Part shown: piece after piece, positions 1 to 8,821 of the stretch
How the letters are laid out: each line of letters opens with the position of its first letter
Position numbering within the stretch: position 1 is the first letter of the stretch
Assembly: GCF_016056305.1 (NCBI RefSeq)
Contig: NZ_JAECZC010000093.1
Coordinates: 1-64,000 of the forward strand
Direction of reading: 5' to 3'
Length of the DNA: 64,000 bases
Source of the DNA: Amazonocrinis nigriterrae CENA67
GTDB lineage: Bacteria; Cyanobacteriota; Cyanobacteriia; Cyanobacteriales; Nostocaceae
Notes under the pieces: generated by a model
The model's input: only the letters and a program-made list of their open reading frames with translations
Database searches by the model: none
Told to the model about the DNA's origin: nothing
Made by a program: the position numbers and the translations under genes

Positions 1-98
1 CCATGCCCAATGCCCCATGCCCCTAAAAAAAACATATTCGTAGGCTACCATGTATGTTTTTAATTAAATAAGGATGTTTTTGGTTCCAGAGAAGATCA
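1..98. repeat. 98-bp direct repeat, copy A
   Basis: Identical base for base to 1036-1133; together the copies bracket the methyltransferase gene. The copy may extend left beyond the window. It holds an A-run, an imperfect inverted repeat (AAAAACATA about 28-36 against TATGTTTTT about 53-61, with a GTAG-g-CTAC core) and a T-run, so it looks like a two-way terminator-type hairpin. Confidence 0.9.
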
Positions 99-126
99 CC
101 CCATCACCTTTACCACTGCTTTCCTC

Positions 127-969
127 ATGAGTGCAACACTATACCAGCAAATACAGCAGTTTTACGATGCTTCCTCCGGTTTGTGGGAGCAGATTTGGGG
201 CGAACACATGCACCACGGCTACTACGGGGCTGATGGTAGCCAGAAAAAAGATCGCCGTCAAGCGCAAATTGATTTAATCGAAGAAATACTTAATTGGGCT
301 GGGGTACAAACAGCGGAGAATATTCTCGATGTGGGTTGTGGCATTGGTGGCAGTTCTCTTTACTTAGCAGATAAATTTAATGCTAAGGCAACAGGGATCA
401 CTTTGAGTCCAGTGCAAGCTGCAAGAGCCGCAGAACGCGCCCAAGAGGCTGGTTTGAGTGCCAGAACTCTGTTTCAGGTGGCTAATGCTCAAGCAATGCC
501 CTTTGCAGATAATTCTTTTGACTTGGTGTGGTCTTTGGAAAGTGGCGAACACATGCCAGATAAAACTTTGTTTATGCAAGAATGCTATCGAGTGTTAAAA
601 CCTGGTGGTACTTTGATTATGGTGACATGGTGTCATCGACCAATTGCTGAGACACCACTAACAGCAGATGAACAAAAACACTTGCAGGATATTTATCGGG
701 TGTATTGTTTGCCTTATGTAATTTCCTTACCAGAGTATGAAGAAATTGCTCGTCAACTACCATTAAACAATATCCGCACTGCTGACTGGTCACAGGCTGT
801 TGCCCCCTTTTGGAATGTAGTCATTGATTCTGCGTTTACTCCCCAAGCGATTTTCGGCTTATTGCAAGCTGGTTGGACTACTATTCAAGGTGCGTTATCG
901 CTGGGGTTGATGCGTCGCGGCTATCAGCGCGGGTTAATTCGCTTTGGCTTATTGTGCGGGAATAAATAG
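127..969 (+). CDS. gamma-tocopherol methyltransferase-like SAM-dependent methyltransferase
   Basis: A 280-residue class I SAM methyltransferase. The SAM-binding motif I ILDVGCGIGGSS lies at residues 66-77, a post-I region ATGITLS follows, and the motif DLVWSLESGEHM is near 137-148. The overall pattern, including the N-terminal QQFYDASSGLWEQIWGEHMH and the C-terminal GLMRRGYQRGLIRFGL, is that of cyanobacterial gamma-tocopherol methyltransferases (slr0089/VTE4 group). These methylate gamma-tocopherol to alpha-tocopherol in the last step of vitamin E synthesis. A related activity such as 2-methyl-6-phytylbenzoquinol methylation cannot be excluded from sequence alone. The gene stands alone, with a 98-bp direct repeat on each side. 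No membrane segment or signal peptide is obvious, unlike the longer Synechocystis protein. Confidence 0.78.
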   Translation: MSATLYQQIQQFYDASSGLWEQIWGEHMHHGYYGADGSQKKDRRQAQIDLIEEILNWAGVQTAENILDVGCGIGGSSLYLADKFNAKATGITLSPVQAARAAERAQEAGLSARTLFQVANAQAMPFADNSFDLVWSLESGEHMPDKTLFMQECYRVLKPGGTLIMVTWCHRPIAETPLTADEQKHLQDIYRVYCLPYVISLPEYEEIARQLPLNNIRTADWSQAVAPFWNVVIDSAFTPQAIFGLLQAGWTTIQGALSLGLMRRGYQRGLIRFGLLCGNK

Positions 970-1035
970 TTATTGGGCATGGGGAGATGAGGGGGATGAG
1001 GGGGATGAGAGAGAATATTCCCAATGCCCAATGCC

Positions 1036-1133
1036 CCATGCCCAATGCCCCATGCCCCTAAAAAAAACATATTCGTAGGCTACCATGTATGTTTTTAATT
1101 AAATAAGGATGTTTTTGGTTCCAGAGAAGATCA
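1036..1133. repeat. 98-bp direct repeat, copy B
   Basis: Exact copy of 1-98, lying between the methyltransferase and ktrB. The shared sequence stops at GAAGATCA in both copies and the flanks then diverge. Upstream, at about 988-1010, is a GGGGGATGA-type purine repeat, the complement of a pattern also found inside the TamB gene. Confidence 0.9.
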
Positions 1134-1230
1134 GCCCCACTGCTCCTCCTGGTAAGAATTTCTCAGTTTTACCATAAGCAACCGTCAGCAGAGAGTTGTG
1201 AAATTTTTAATTTTTCATTGTTAATTGTTT

Positions 1231-2565
1231 ATGACTGTTCCTCGCACAGTTTGCCTAGGATTTATAGCTGTCATCACCATAGGAACCATTCTGTTGATGA
1301 TGCCTTTTTCTACTAGCGATGGAACTTGGAATGACCCAATTGTGGCGCTGTTCACCTCGACATCCGCAGTTTGTGTTACTGGTCTATCAGTGGTTGATCC
1401 TGGTACTTATTTTTCCTTTTGGGGTGAGTTGTTTATTATGCTGTTAGTTCAAATTGGCGGTTTGGGCTACATGACAAGCACCACCTTTCTCATTCTGCTG
1501 ATTGGACGCAAATTTGATTTGCGGCAAAAAGTCGCCATTCAACAAGCTTTAGACCGACCAGGAATGCATGGCAGCGCTCAAGTTATTCGCTCAATTATTG
1601 CCACAACTTTAATTTTTGAAATCACAGGAATATTTTTACTCTTGCCTGTATTTGTCCCTGATTATGGTTGGGATAAAGGTCTGTGGTTGGCGATTTTTCA
1701 TAGTGTAAATTCATGGAATAATGCAGGTTTTAGTCTATTTAAAGATAACTTGATTGGTTATCAGTCATCTTTTTTAGTAGTCTTCACTGTGACACTGTTA
1801 ATTATCTTTGGAGGAATTGGTTATCAAGTAATTTTAGAAATGTATATTTGGTTGCGCGATCGCCTACTCAAACGCCAGGTATGTCTAGTATTCTCTCTAG
1901 ATTTTAAAGTTGCAACTAGCACAACCTTAATACTTTTATTTTTGGGTACAATTGCATTTTTATGTATAGAGACAAGAAACCCAGAAACATTTGGCTCACT
2001 TAATTTCAAAGACCAGTTATTAGTAGCTTGGTTTCAATCTGTGACTCCTAGAACTGCTGGCTTTAACACCATTGATATCGGCAAAATGACCACTGCTGGT
2101 CTATTTATCACCATTGCCCTGATGTTTCTTGGTGCAAGTCCAGGTGGTACTGGAGGCGGCATCAAAACTACTACAGTGAGAGTTCTTACCAGTTGCACTA
2201 AAGCAATTCTCCAAGGAAAAGAAGAAGTTTTATTGTATGACCGGAAAATAGCAATAACTTTAATTTTGAAAGCCGTTGGCGTTTTAGTAGGTTCTTTCGC
2301 TACTGTAATTCTGTCTACAATTTTAATTGCTTTGACAGATCCAGAATTGGATTTTATTAAGATTTTGTTTGAAGTGGTATCAGCCTTTGCAACAGTAGGT
2401 CTTTCTACAGGTATCACAGGCACCGTTTCTACAGCAGCAAAACTGATCTTAATTGCGACAATGTATGTGGGAAGAGTAGGTGTCTTACTACTGATGGCTG
2501 CTGTACTAGGAGACCCCCGCCCTAGCAGGGTTCACTATCCTGAAGAAAATTTACTTGTTGGGTAA
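1231..2565 (+). CDS. ktrB: KtrB/TrkH-family potassium (sodium-coupled) uptake channel subunit
   Basis: Membrane subunit of a Ktr-type K+ uptake system. The four pore-loop repeats of the TrkH/KtrB family are visible, with their selectivity-filter glycines in TGLSV (G51), NAGFS (G167), TAGFN (G277) and TVGLS (G390). The glycine-rich gating loop between the halves of helix D-M2 is present as [12 protein letters not shown] (residues 301-312). The protein is strongly hydrophobic with eight M1-P-M2 type segments and has 444 residues, normal for KtrB. I start it at the ATG at 1231 rather than the in-frame TTG at 1225. It is followed 225 bp later by ktrA on the same strand, so the two form one transport unit, as in other cyanobacteria where Ktr serves osmotic and salt adaptation. 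Confidence 0.92.
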   Translation: MTVPRTVCLGFIAVITIGTILLMMPFSTSDGTWNDPIVALFTSTSAVCVTGLSVVDPGTYFSFWGELFIMLLVQIGGLGYMTSTTFLILLIGRKFDLRQKVAIQQALDRPGMHGSAQVIRSIIATTLIFEITGIFLLLPVFVPDYGWDKGLWLAIFHSVNSWNNAGFSLFKDNLIGYQSSFLVVFTVTLLIIFGGIGYQVILEMYIWLRDRLLKRQVCLVFSLDFKVATSTTLILLFLGTIAFLCIETRNPETFGSLNFKDQLLVAWFQSVTPRTAGFNTIDIGKMTTAGLFITIALMFLGASPGGTGGGIKTTTVRVLTSCTKAILQGKEEVLLYDRKIAITLILKAVGVLVGSFATVILSTILIALTDPELDFIKILFEVVSAFATVGLSTGITGTVSTAAKLILIATMYVGRVGVLLLMAAVLGDPRPSRVHYPEENLLVG

Positions 2566-2646
2566 TTGGGAATGGGGAATTGGGAATGGGGAATTGGGAA
2601 TGGGGAATTGGGAATGGGGAATGGGGAATGGGGAATGGGGAATTGG
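2566..2646 (+). repeat. STRR-type heptamer array (GGGAATG/GGGAATT)
   Basis: About eleven tandem heptamers of the GGGAATK kind directly after the ktrB stop codon. Such arrays (CCCCRAT on the other strand) are typical non-coding repeats of heterocystous cyanobacteria. Confidence 0.9.
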
Positions 2647-2660
2647 TAACGAAGGGAATA

Positions 2661-2697
2661 ACAACTGACAACTGACAACTGACAAATGACAACTGAT
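2661..2697 (+). repeat. STRR-type array (CAACTGA)
   Basis: Five CAACTGA-type heptamers, one degenerate, between ktrB and ktrA. The same unit recurs at 12945-12974, 6978-7003 and 3537-3557. Confidence 0.85.
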
Positions 2698-2790
2698 AAA
2701 ATAAAATATTAGGCAAAAAATAAAATTTTAATAATCTGGTCTAACCGTTTTTTGCCCTAAATACAGGGAGTTAACACAAGGATATTAACT

Positions 2791-3486
2791 GTGAATCTTT
2801 CATCGTTAGGTTTTTTTCGCAGTTTACGTAAAGATAACCACCAATTTGCTGTAATTGGGTTAGGTCGTTTTGGTAGATCTGTCTGTTCAACACTAAGTAG
2901 ATTAGGTTATCAAGTGTTGGCGACAGATATTGATGAAAAACGAGTATCACAAGCATTGAATGATGAAATAGTTGGTCATGCTTTACAACTGGACTCAACT
3001 GAACCTGGTGCGCTGAAAGAAGCCGGAATTTTTGAATTTGATACGGTAATTATTGCAATTGGAAACTATATTCAAGAAAGTATCATCACCACTTTAAATG
3101 TTAAAGAGGGCGGTGTACCCCATGTGGTTGCCAAAGCCTCTAGCGAAGTTCACCAAAAGTTGTTAAAACGAGTGGGAGCAGATCATGTTGTATTTCCAGA
3201 ATATGAAGCAGGTTGTGCCTTAGCACGAACACTCACTAAACCATCTATCTTAGATAGATTTGACCTTGATCCAGATAACAGTATTGTTGAGTTAATTGTA
3301 CCTGATGAATTTCATGGCAAAACAGTTGCTGAACTGCAACTTCGGAACCGCTATGGTTTGAATTTACTGGCGGTGAGTCAGGATGGTAAATTTAAAATTA
3401 ATCCTGAACCAAATAGGCGTTTAGAACGTGGTTCAGCGATGGTAGTTATTGGTTGCAACAAAGATATTAATCGTTTACCAATTTAG
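2791..3486 (+). CDS. ktrA: KtrA-type regulatory subunit of potassium uptake (TrkA-N/TrkA-C)
   Basis: Cytosolic gating-ring subunit for the KtrB channel. The N-terminal RCK/TrkA-N Rossmann domain starts with VIGLGRFGRSV (GxGxxG about residues 22-29) and has the acidic end of strand 2 in ATDIDEKRV, the nucleotide-binding signature. A TrkA-C domain follows from about residue 145 (IVELIVPDEFHGKTVAEL). The length of 231 residues is usual for KtrA. The start is a GTG at 2791; no ATG fits better. It lies on the same strand as ktrB but 225 bp away, behind two short repeat arrays, so it may have its own promoter or be co-transcribed. ATP/ADP-controlled opening of KtrB is the known role in the family. 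Confidence 0.92.
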   Translation: MNLSSLGFFRSLRKDNHQFAVIGLGRFGRSVCSTLSRLGYQVLATDIDEKRVSQALNDEIVGHALQLDSTEPGALKEAGIFEFDTVIIAIGNYIQESIITTLNVKEGGVPHVVAKASSEVHQKLLKRVGADHVVFPEYEAGCALARTLTKPSILDRFDLDPDNSIVELIVPDEFHGKTVAELQLRNRYGLNLLAVSQDGKFKINPEPNRRLERGSAMVVIGCNKDINRLPI

Positions 3487-3492
3487 TCATTG

Positions 3493-3556
3493 GTCAGTAG
3501 TCAGTAGTTAGTGGTGAATTACAACTAACTCTGATAACTAACAACTAACAACTGAC
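3493..3556. terminator. inverted repeat between convergent ktrA and hemW
   Basis: Arms 3493-3512 and 3537-3556 match at 17 of 20 positions, with a 24-nt loop. The hairpin is built from STRR-type units and sits between the ends of two converging genes, so it may serve as a two-way terminator. There is no clear T-run, so this is an inference. Confidence 0.4.
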
Positions 3557-3559
3557 AAA

Positions 3560-4753
3560 TCACCCCAAAGCACTAAATAACTCTGCTAACATGACATTAG
3601 AAAATAAAAATCCTTGGGGATCGCACAAGCGTAATCTCCCTTCTACAACTTCTACCAAACCTTGATCAAAATACGATCGCAAACACTGGTGAATTTCCTG
3701 CACCTTATCCTCACCAAACTCCCTGGCTAAGGCGGCTAAACTCACACCTTCTGCTAAACGCAACCCCAACATTAAGGTTTCTAACAAAATTTCCTCTGGT
3801 GGTGTAACTTGACAATCAATCACGCCACCATTGGCAATTAAATCTTGCACCCATTGATAATATTCCTGAGTTTTACGCGGACGAGTGAAGCGTTTCCCCT
3901 CTATATAACTCGCTGCACCCATACCAAAGCCATAATAAGGGCGATTTTCCCAATAAACCCGATTATGCTTGCACTGATGTCCTCTTTGGGCATAATTGGA
4001 AATTTCATAATGTTCAAAACCTGCACTAGTCAAAACTTGCTGCCCCATCTGGTACATTTTGACTGTGGTTTCATCCGTTGGTAAAGGACTGTCACCAGGT
4101 TTGTAGTAACGATGAAAAGCTGTGCCTGGCTCAATGATAAGATCATATATGGATATGTGAGTTGGTGCGATCGCTACGGCTTTATCTAAAGATTCTTGCC
4201 ACTGATCTAAAGACTGATGCGGCAAACCTGAAATTAAGTCTAAACTAAATTCGGGAATCTCAGCTTGCTTGATTAATTCTACAGCTGCAAAAATATCGCT
4301 AACTGAGTGCGATCGCCCAGCAATTTTTAACAATTCAGCCTGAAACGCTTGTACACCAAGGCTTACCCGATTCACACCTGCGTTTCGATAGCCTGCTATA
4401 TGCGCTAAATCAAATGTACCTGGGTCAATTTCCATCGAAATTTCCGCACCAGAAGCAATGCCAAAATGCTTGTCTATAGCTGTTAGTATACGTTCTAGCT
4501 GTTCTATTGATAGCAGTGAAGGAGTACCACCGCCAAAGAAAATTGTCTTGAGGGGTTGACCAAAGGCTGGTGAAATGGCAATTTCTTCACATAGCACCTC
4601 AACATAATGGGAGATAGTACCAGATGTTTCACCCCGATTGCGATCGCCCACCACAAACACAGGAAAATCACAATAAAAACATCGCCGTCTGCAAAAGGGA
4701 ATGTGTATGTAAGCAGAAGTCGCAATGCTAGAAACATTAATTTTTTGACTCAT
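3560..4753 (-). CDS. hemW: HemW-like radical SAM protein (haem chaperone, formerly HemN-like)
   Basis: Radical SAM enzyme of the HemN/HemW family. The [4Fe-4S]-binding triad CxxxCxxC is clear in YIHIPFCRRRCFYCDF (C21, C25, C28 from the ATG at 4753). GGGTPS and the typical SLGVQAF and GLPHQ motifs follow, with a C-terminal HemN domain (residues about 300-380). The protein has 397 residues, the size of HemW. True oxygen-independent coproporphyrinogen oxidase HemN is longer and carries CxxxCxxCxC; the fourth cysteine is absent here (CDF), which favours HemW, a haem-binding chaperone. I use the ATG at 4753 rather than the TTG at 4762. It converges with ktrA and stands alone. Confidence 0.85.
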   Translation of the reverse strand: MSQKINVSSIATSAYIHIPFCRRRCFYCDFPVFVVGDRNRGETSGTISHYVEVLCEEIAISPAFGQPLKTIFFGGGTPSLLSIEQLERILTAIDKHFGIASGAEISMEIDPGTFDLAHIAGYRNAGVNRVSLGVQAFQAELLKIAGRSHSVSDIFAAVELIKQAEIPEFSLDLISGLPHQSLDQWQESLDKAVAIAPTHISIYDLIIEPGTAFHRYYKPGDSPLPTDETTVKMYQMGQQVLTSAGFEHYEISNYAQRGHQCKHNRVYWENRPYYGFGMGAASYIEGKRFTRPRKTQEYYQWVQDLIANGGVIDCQVTPPEEILLETLMLGLRLAEGVSLAALAREFGEDKVQEIHQCLRSYFDQGLVEVVEGRLRLCDPQGFLFSNVMLAELFSALG

Positions 4754-5006
4754 TGTGATCAAGAATTAATTAATTCAAGAGAAAATTACCAATAATGCGA
4801 ATTAATACTTTGTTTACAGTTTTTTATCGTTTTACTACAAAATTATGAAAAATATTAACAGAAAACACTTTGGTTATAATGTTTGCAGATATTCCCTGCT
4901 CAAAACCCTAATGTAAGCAAATATTGATTAATCTCTCTAATTGGGAAAATGAAAGATACTTGACTTGATCTATCGGGTAACACAATCGCAGGAAAACAAG
5001 ACAACC

Positions 5007-6083
5007 ATGCTTGACGCCATTATCATTATCTCATTTATCGTAGCAGCAGCGGGAATAGGGTTCTACAGCATAGAACTACTACCTTATGGCGCCCTAGAAC
5101 GGGTGACAAACCTAGAAGCTTTACGCTTAGTTGTTGCAGTCTTTGCCGCCATTATCGGCGGTGCTGTCGGACTCAGCTTTCAAACCACATATCGTCGCAT
5201 AGAAGCACAAGTTCGAGAACTACCCCTCGAAGTCATTTTAACTCGTGCCATTGGCTTAGTAATTGGGCTATTGCTAGCTAACTTAATGCTGGCGCCACTA
5301 TTTCTGCTACCCATTCCCACAGACTTTAGCTTTATTAAGCCGCTAGTGGCAGTTGTTGGTAGCATTATACTTGCTGTCACTGGGATGAATTTGGCAGATA
5401 CCCACGGTCGCGGCTTATTGCGGTTTATTAATCCCAACACCGTGGAAACAATGGTAGTGGAAGGAACACTAAAACCTGCCAATACCAAAGTTTTAGATAC
5501 TAGCTGTATTATTGATGGTCGTATAGAAGCACTACTAGAAACAGGTTTTCTGGAAGGGCAAATTATCGTACCACAATTTGTTTTGCAGGAGTTGCAACAA
5601 GTCGCCGATGCCAGCAAAGACCAAAAGCGGGTACGGGGAAGGCGAGGATTAGAGATTCTCAACCGCATTCGGGAAGCTTATCCAGAACGCATTCTCATCA
5701 ACCCAGTAGACTACGAAGATATTTCTACCGTAGATGCAAAATTAGTGCGTTTTGCCCAAGAAATCAGCGGTACACTATTAACCAATGACTACAACTTATC
5801 GAAAGTTGCCAGTGTTCAGAAAGTACCTGTATTGAACGTCAACGATTTGGTAAACGCCGTTCGTCCCACTTATTTACCTGGCGATAACCTTGACTTGAAA
5901 ATTCTCAAAGAAGGCAAAGAACCCAGTCAGGGAATTGGCTATTTAGACGACGGCACAATGGTAGTTGTTGAGGAAGGTAGCAGCTATGTAGGTGGTGAAT
6001 TGCGGGTAGTAGTCACCAGTGCTTTGCAAACCTCAGCAGGAAGAATGATTTTCGCTAAACCCCAAGCTTCAGCAATAGCGTGA
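5007..6083 (+). CDS. membrane-anchored PIN/TRAM domain protein (YacL-like)
   Basis: A 358-residue protein with four hydrophobic segments in the first 140 residues, then a PIN nuclease-like domain and a C-terminal TRAM domain. The PIN domain begins with VLDTSCIIDGR (first acidic residue). The TRAM domain is about the last 60 residues, with GIGYLDDGTMVVVE. TRAM binds RNA, so a membrane-tethered RNase or RNA-binding role is likely for this family, but the substrate is unknown. This architecture is common in cyanobacteria and Firmicutes (YacL). The ATG at 5007 has AGGA about 12 nt upstream; an in-frame start 42 bp earlier would only add a polar, non-conserved-looking leader. A strong terminator follows at 6119. 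Confidence 0.8.
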   Translation: MLDAIIIISFIVAAAGIGFYSIELLPYGALERVTNLEALRLVVAVFAAIIGGAVGLSFQTTYRRIEAQVRELPLEVILTRAIGLVIGLLLANLMLAPLFLLPIPTDFSFIKPLVAVVGSIILAVTGMNLADTHGRGLLRFINPNTVETMVVEGTLKPANTKVLDTSCIIDGRIEALLETGFLEGQIIVPQFVLQELQQVADASKDQKRVRGRRGLEILNRIREAYPERILINPVDYEDISTVDAKLVRFAQEISGTLLTNDYNLSKVASVQKVPVLNVNDLVNAVRPTYLPGDNLDLKILKEGKEPSQGIGYLDDGTMVVVEEGSSYVGGELRVVVTSALQTSAGRMIFAKPQASAIA

Positions 6084-6118
6084 GGGAAATGTCCGGGAAA
6101 ATTCAATTTCAATTGTTT

Positions 6119-6148
6119 AATCGGTGCAGTCAACCTGCACCGATTTTA
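6119..6148 (+). terminator. Rho-independent terminator of the PIN/TRAM gene
   Basis: Perfect 11-bp stem (6119-6129 with 6135-6145) around loop TCAAC, then TTT. It starts 35 bp after the stop codon. Confidence 0.85.
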
Positions 6149-6291
6149 TCTACTGATTTTTGCTCTCTGGTGCTGTTTACTGTCTATGCTAGCGCCTATA
6201 CCAAGAGAGCTTTTTTACAACCTACCCAACTTTTAAAACAACCTCTAAATGTATCTATTAGATTTATTAAATATTGAGTAGGCTTTTTTTC

Positions 6292-6894
6292 TTATTCACT
6301 GTCTTTAAATCTTTGCCTGACAGCACTGCGGATATTTTTGAAGGTTTCATCCTGAATTACATCTTCAGATGTATCTGTACCATCGATATTATATTTGCCG
6401 TAGTAAACACCAATGGGAAAATAAGTTTGACCATCAAATCCTTTTTTCAAGAATAAAAGATAACGCCCTTTCTTAAAGGGCTGATAGTCATCAATAGCTC
6501 GAATATAGGGTTTTCCGTCTTCAGCCGTTAACACAGCTGCTTGTTGTCCAATTGTAATTGTTTGACCTTTAAGGAAAAAATTGCCTTTAAAAACTTGGCG
6601 AATTTCCCCCTGCACTTGAGAAATTGGTGCGCCAATAGTACCATCAGCAGCGACTTCCGGTACGGACTTGGCTTCTTCAATTGATTGATTTATTTTAGCG
6701 ATAACAACCAAATCAGAGGTGCTAATCAGACCATCTAAGGTTTCTGGAGCAATGAAACTGCCACTTTGTCGATATACGGGAATACCGTTAATCTGCTCTT
6801 GAACATTATTAGATGTAGGAGGCTTAGCGATAGATACCGCCTCTATTCCCACAAAACCAATACAAAATAAAATCAACAATAGTTTAGTTTTCAT
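6292..6894 (-). CDS. secreted protein of unknown function
   Basis: I do not recognise a named family. From the ATG at 6894 the protein has 200 residues and starts with MKTKLLLILFCIGFVG, a Sec signal peptide ending near VSIAKPP, so export to the periplasm or beyond is likely. The mature part looks like a compact beta-rich domain (SDLVVIAKINQS, GEIRQVFKGNFFLKGQTITIG, YLLFLKKG, FPIGVYYGKYNIDG). A GGGGAG ribosome-binding site four bases before the ATG at 6894 decides the start over the in-frame ATG at 6906. It converges with the PIN/TRAM gene. No operon partner is evident. Confidence 0.7.
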   Translation of the reverse strand: MKTKLLLILFCIGFVGIEAVSIAKPPTSNNVQEQINGIPVYRQSGSFIAPETLDGLISTSDLVVIAKINQSIEEAKSVPEVAADGTIGAPISQVQGEIRQVFKGNFFLKGQTITIGQQAAVLTAEDGKPYIRAIDDYQPFKKGRYLLFLKKGFDGQTYFPIGVYYGKYNIDGTDTSEDVIQDETFKNIRSAVRQRFKDSE

Positions 6895-7004
6895 TAATCT
6901 CCCCATTTGGCGCGTAGGTGGTTCTATTTTCCGTTACCTGTGCGTAAGTCCTGAAGGGTGATATGCCAAACATCATATGACAACTAACAACTAACAACTG
7001 ACTA

Positions 7005-7559
7005 TCAACTAACTTCCTTCCATCCATGCATGGGTGCTATAGATTTTGTCACCGATTCGATAATGAATGGGGGTGCTTCTGAGATCAAGATGCTGGGATA
7101 AACTGCTGTACCCCAAACAGGATGCACTAGCACACAACATTTATTTTTAATAACTGGATATTTTAGTAAAGCTTTGACAACTGCTGTATCGTTGTGGGGA
7201 ATTACTCCAGGGTGGGAAAGTAAAGGATAGCCTGTGCGGGGGTCTATGAGATCTGCTAAGTAACCGCGATCGCGTAAATTAAAGGCTAGGTCACAGCCAA
7301 ATCTCATAAACTTTTCTCGTAGGCGTTCTTTTTCTGTTTCTATTTCTGGGGTAGATTCCACCAATTGATATCGTGATTGTTGTAAGACAATCACAACCCA
7401 CAAAAAAGGTTGCTGTTTCCAATCTGGTAATACCTGTTCGCGGTTGGCACAGATATACTCACTGGGAGGATGAATTGAAATTTGAACCGCTTGTCCCGTT
7501 TTGCCAACCAAATTAATAGGACAGCCTTGCTCCGAAATGTAAACTTGAGGATAGTTCAC
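7005..7559 (-). CDS. MMADHC-like (methylmalonic aciduria and homocystinuria type D) domain protein
   Basis: A 184-residue soluble protein starting at a GTG. The segment LADLIDPRTGYPLLSHPG (about residues 103-120) and the flanking DLAFNLRDRG resemble the cyanobacterial proteins annotated as methylmalonic aciduria and homocystinuria type D. In animals, MMADHC routes cobalamin inside the cell; the role in cyanobacteria has not been established. I recognise the family by overall pattern only and see no catalytic motif. No cobalamin gene is adjacent. It is transcribed alone, with STRR-type AACTAAC repeats downstream. Confidence 0.55.
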   Translation of the reverse strand: MNYPQVYISEQGCPINLVGKTGQAVQISIHPPSEYICANREQVLPDWKQQPFLWVVIVLQQSRYQLVESTPEIETEKERLREKFMRFGCDLAFNLRDRGYLADLIDPRTGYPLLSHPGVIPHNDTAVVKALLKYPVIKNKCCVLVHPVWGTAVYPSILISEAPPFIIESVTKSIAPMHGWKEVS

Positions 7560-7740
7560 TAGAGTAATTCGGTTTTTGCAAGTTGTTAATTTATTCCTTG
7601 GGATCGATGATAACTCTTAATACTTCATAAAAATCATTAAATTTACCTCACAAGTAAGATTTTTTTAGCTGTTTTAAATAAAATTTATAACTTTAACCTG
7701 ATTTTTATAGTTTATTAACCTTGAAAGTTAAGAGTGCTGA

Positions 7741-7854
7741 GTTAGGAGTTTGGAGTTGGGAGTTAACAGTTAGGAGTTAGGAGTTGGGAGTTAAAAGTTA
7801 AATTATTTACCCATGCCCCATTCCCAATTCCCCATGCCCCATTCCCAATTCCCA
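7741..7854. repeat. two adjoining STRR-type arrays
   Basis: 7741-7800 is built from GGAGTTA/GGAGTTG heptamers. 7811-7854 is built from CCCCATG and CCCAATT units and abuts the stop codon of the small gene at 7855. Confidence 0.85.
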
Positions 7855-8061
7855 TTAATCAAGTTTTAAAGCATTAACTGGAACTTCATCCCAAGAATCG
7901 ACTATCCGTAGTCGTGCTATCCAACCTGTTGATTTTTGTGTCTCAGTCAAATTTTTCTCAAAGGATTCATGACAATCTTTGGCTTGAGACTCATCACAAC
8001 AAGCAATACAGGCATAAATCATGCCAGAAGGATCTATCTGCTCATTTACCCAAATGGTCAT
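7855..8061 (-). CDS. small conserved-looking cytosolic protein
   Basis: A 68-residue protein without signal or membrane segment. It contains a cysteine cluster (YACIACCDESQAKDC, residues 16-30) that could bind a metal or iron-sulphur group, and an ordered C-terminal half (WIARLRIVDSWDEVPV). A GAGGAT ribosome-binding site 6 bases before the ATG supports it as a real gene. I do not recognise a family. It lies downstream of exbB-exbD on the same strand but 355 bp away across a GC-rich repeat, so a common transcript is doubtful. Confidence 0.6.
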   Translation of the reverse strand: MTIWVNEQIDPSGMIYACIACCDESQAKDCHESFEKNLTETQKSTGWIARLRIVDSWDEVPVNALKLD

Positions 8062-8169
8062 GGACTATCCTCTAAAAATAATCATGGTGCTTTTAAAATA
8101 CTATTAAAAATGGCAAAGTAGGTAGGCACAAATAAAGCTAAAAGGTAAAGGTTGTCATTTGTCATTTGT

Positions 8170-8259
8170 GAGCCACTGCGGTCTTGGGGTCTCACGCCAC
8201 ATGCGCGGCTGTCGGCAGAGCGCGATAGCGCACTGGCTCCCCAAGTGAACCACGTGGCG
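8170..8259. repeat. GC-rich palindromic module with a nested insert
   Basis: The outer module (8170-8192 plus 8239-8259) matches 33066-33109 closely but is split by a 46-bp block at 8193-8238. The block contains GCGCGATAGCGC and GCGCACTGGCT, the latter also present at 44256-44266 in the other orientation. The uninterrupted relative at 33 kb shows which bases are insert. Confidence 0.75.
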
Positions 8260-8416
8260 TCATTGGTGAGGGTTCCAAGTAAATTGACATCTTGTAACAT
8301 AGTTTTGCCTTCGGGTGAATCCTTCTCCAAAGGAGAAGGGGGTTCCCCCCCGTTGAAGGAAGTGGCGTGGAAACCCCCTGTACCTGCGCCTCCCTCACCA
8401 ATTACCTATTCTTTAG

Positions 8417-8821
8417 TTATGGTTTTTGGGTAGCGATCGCTAATTTTGCTCCCTGCACCTGACGCACCTGATCCATTACTGCCACTACTTTACCGTGAGA
8501 TACAGTTTCATCAGCATTAATAATTACTAATGATTCAGGGTTACTACCAACTAAAGCCTTGACTCGCTGTGTCAAATTCTCAACTGCAATTGCTTCCCGG
8601 TTAACGCTGACTTCTCCTTGTTTATTTACCGTAATGGTAATTTTAGCGGGAACTTGCTGTTGTTTTGCCGTTGCTGCCTTTGGTAAATTTACTGGTAAAC
8701 CTTCTGAACGCGTTAAAAATAACGTTGACATGATAAAAAATGTCAATATTGCAAATATCACGTCAATCATCGGCACGATGTTAATCTGTGCTGGTAAATC
8801 TGGTTCATCTTGTAGACGCAT
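8417..8821 (-). CDS. exbD: ExbD/TolR-family proton-channel subunit
   Basis: ExbD-type partner of the ExbB channel that uses the proton gradient to energise TonB-dependent outer-membrane uptake or, in the Tol version, envelope integrity. One N-terminal transmembrane helix (about residues 15-36) carries the essential aspartate in PMIDVIFAI (D20). The periplasmic domain follows (VSVNREAIAVENL, VIINADETVSHGKV). Of the possible starts I choose the ATG at 8821, which has GAGGAG about 9 bases upstream; the ATG at 8842 would lie deeper in exbB. Even so the gene overlaps the end of exbB by 17 bp, a sign of translational coupling. The length of 134 residues is typical. Confidence 0.88.
   Translation of the reverse strand: MRLQDEPDLPAQINIVPMIDVIFAILTFFIMSTLFLTRSEGLPVNLPKAATAKQQQVPAKITITVNKQGEVSVNREAIAVENLTQRVKALVGSNPESLVIINADETVSHGKVVAVMDQVRQVQGAKLAIATQKP

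Noticed and set aside
2566-2697. Possible CRISPR-like array
   Set aside because: Units are 7 bp in direct tandem without spacers, i.e. STRR-type arrays; no cas genes.
6080-6456. Two short plus-strand frames after the PIN/TRAM gene
   Set aside because: One spans the terminator, the other is antisense to the secreted-protein gene that has a good ribosome-binding site.
8082-8433. Open frames of 69-93 codons on both strands between the small gene and exbD
   Set aside because: They arise from the nested GC-rich repeat; no start signals or recognisable protein.
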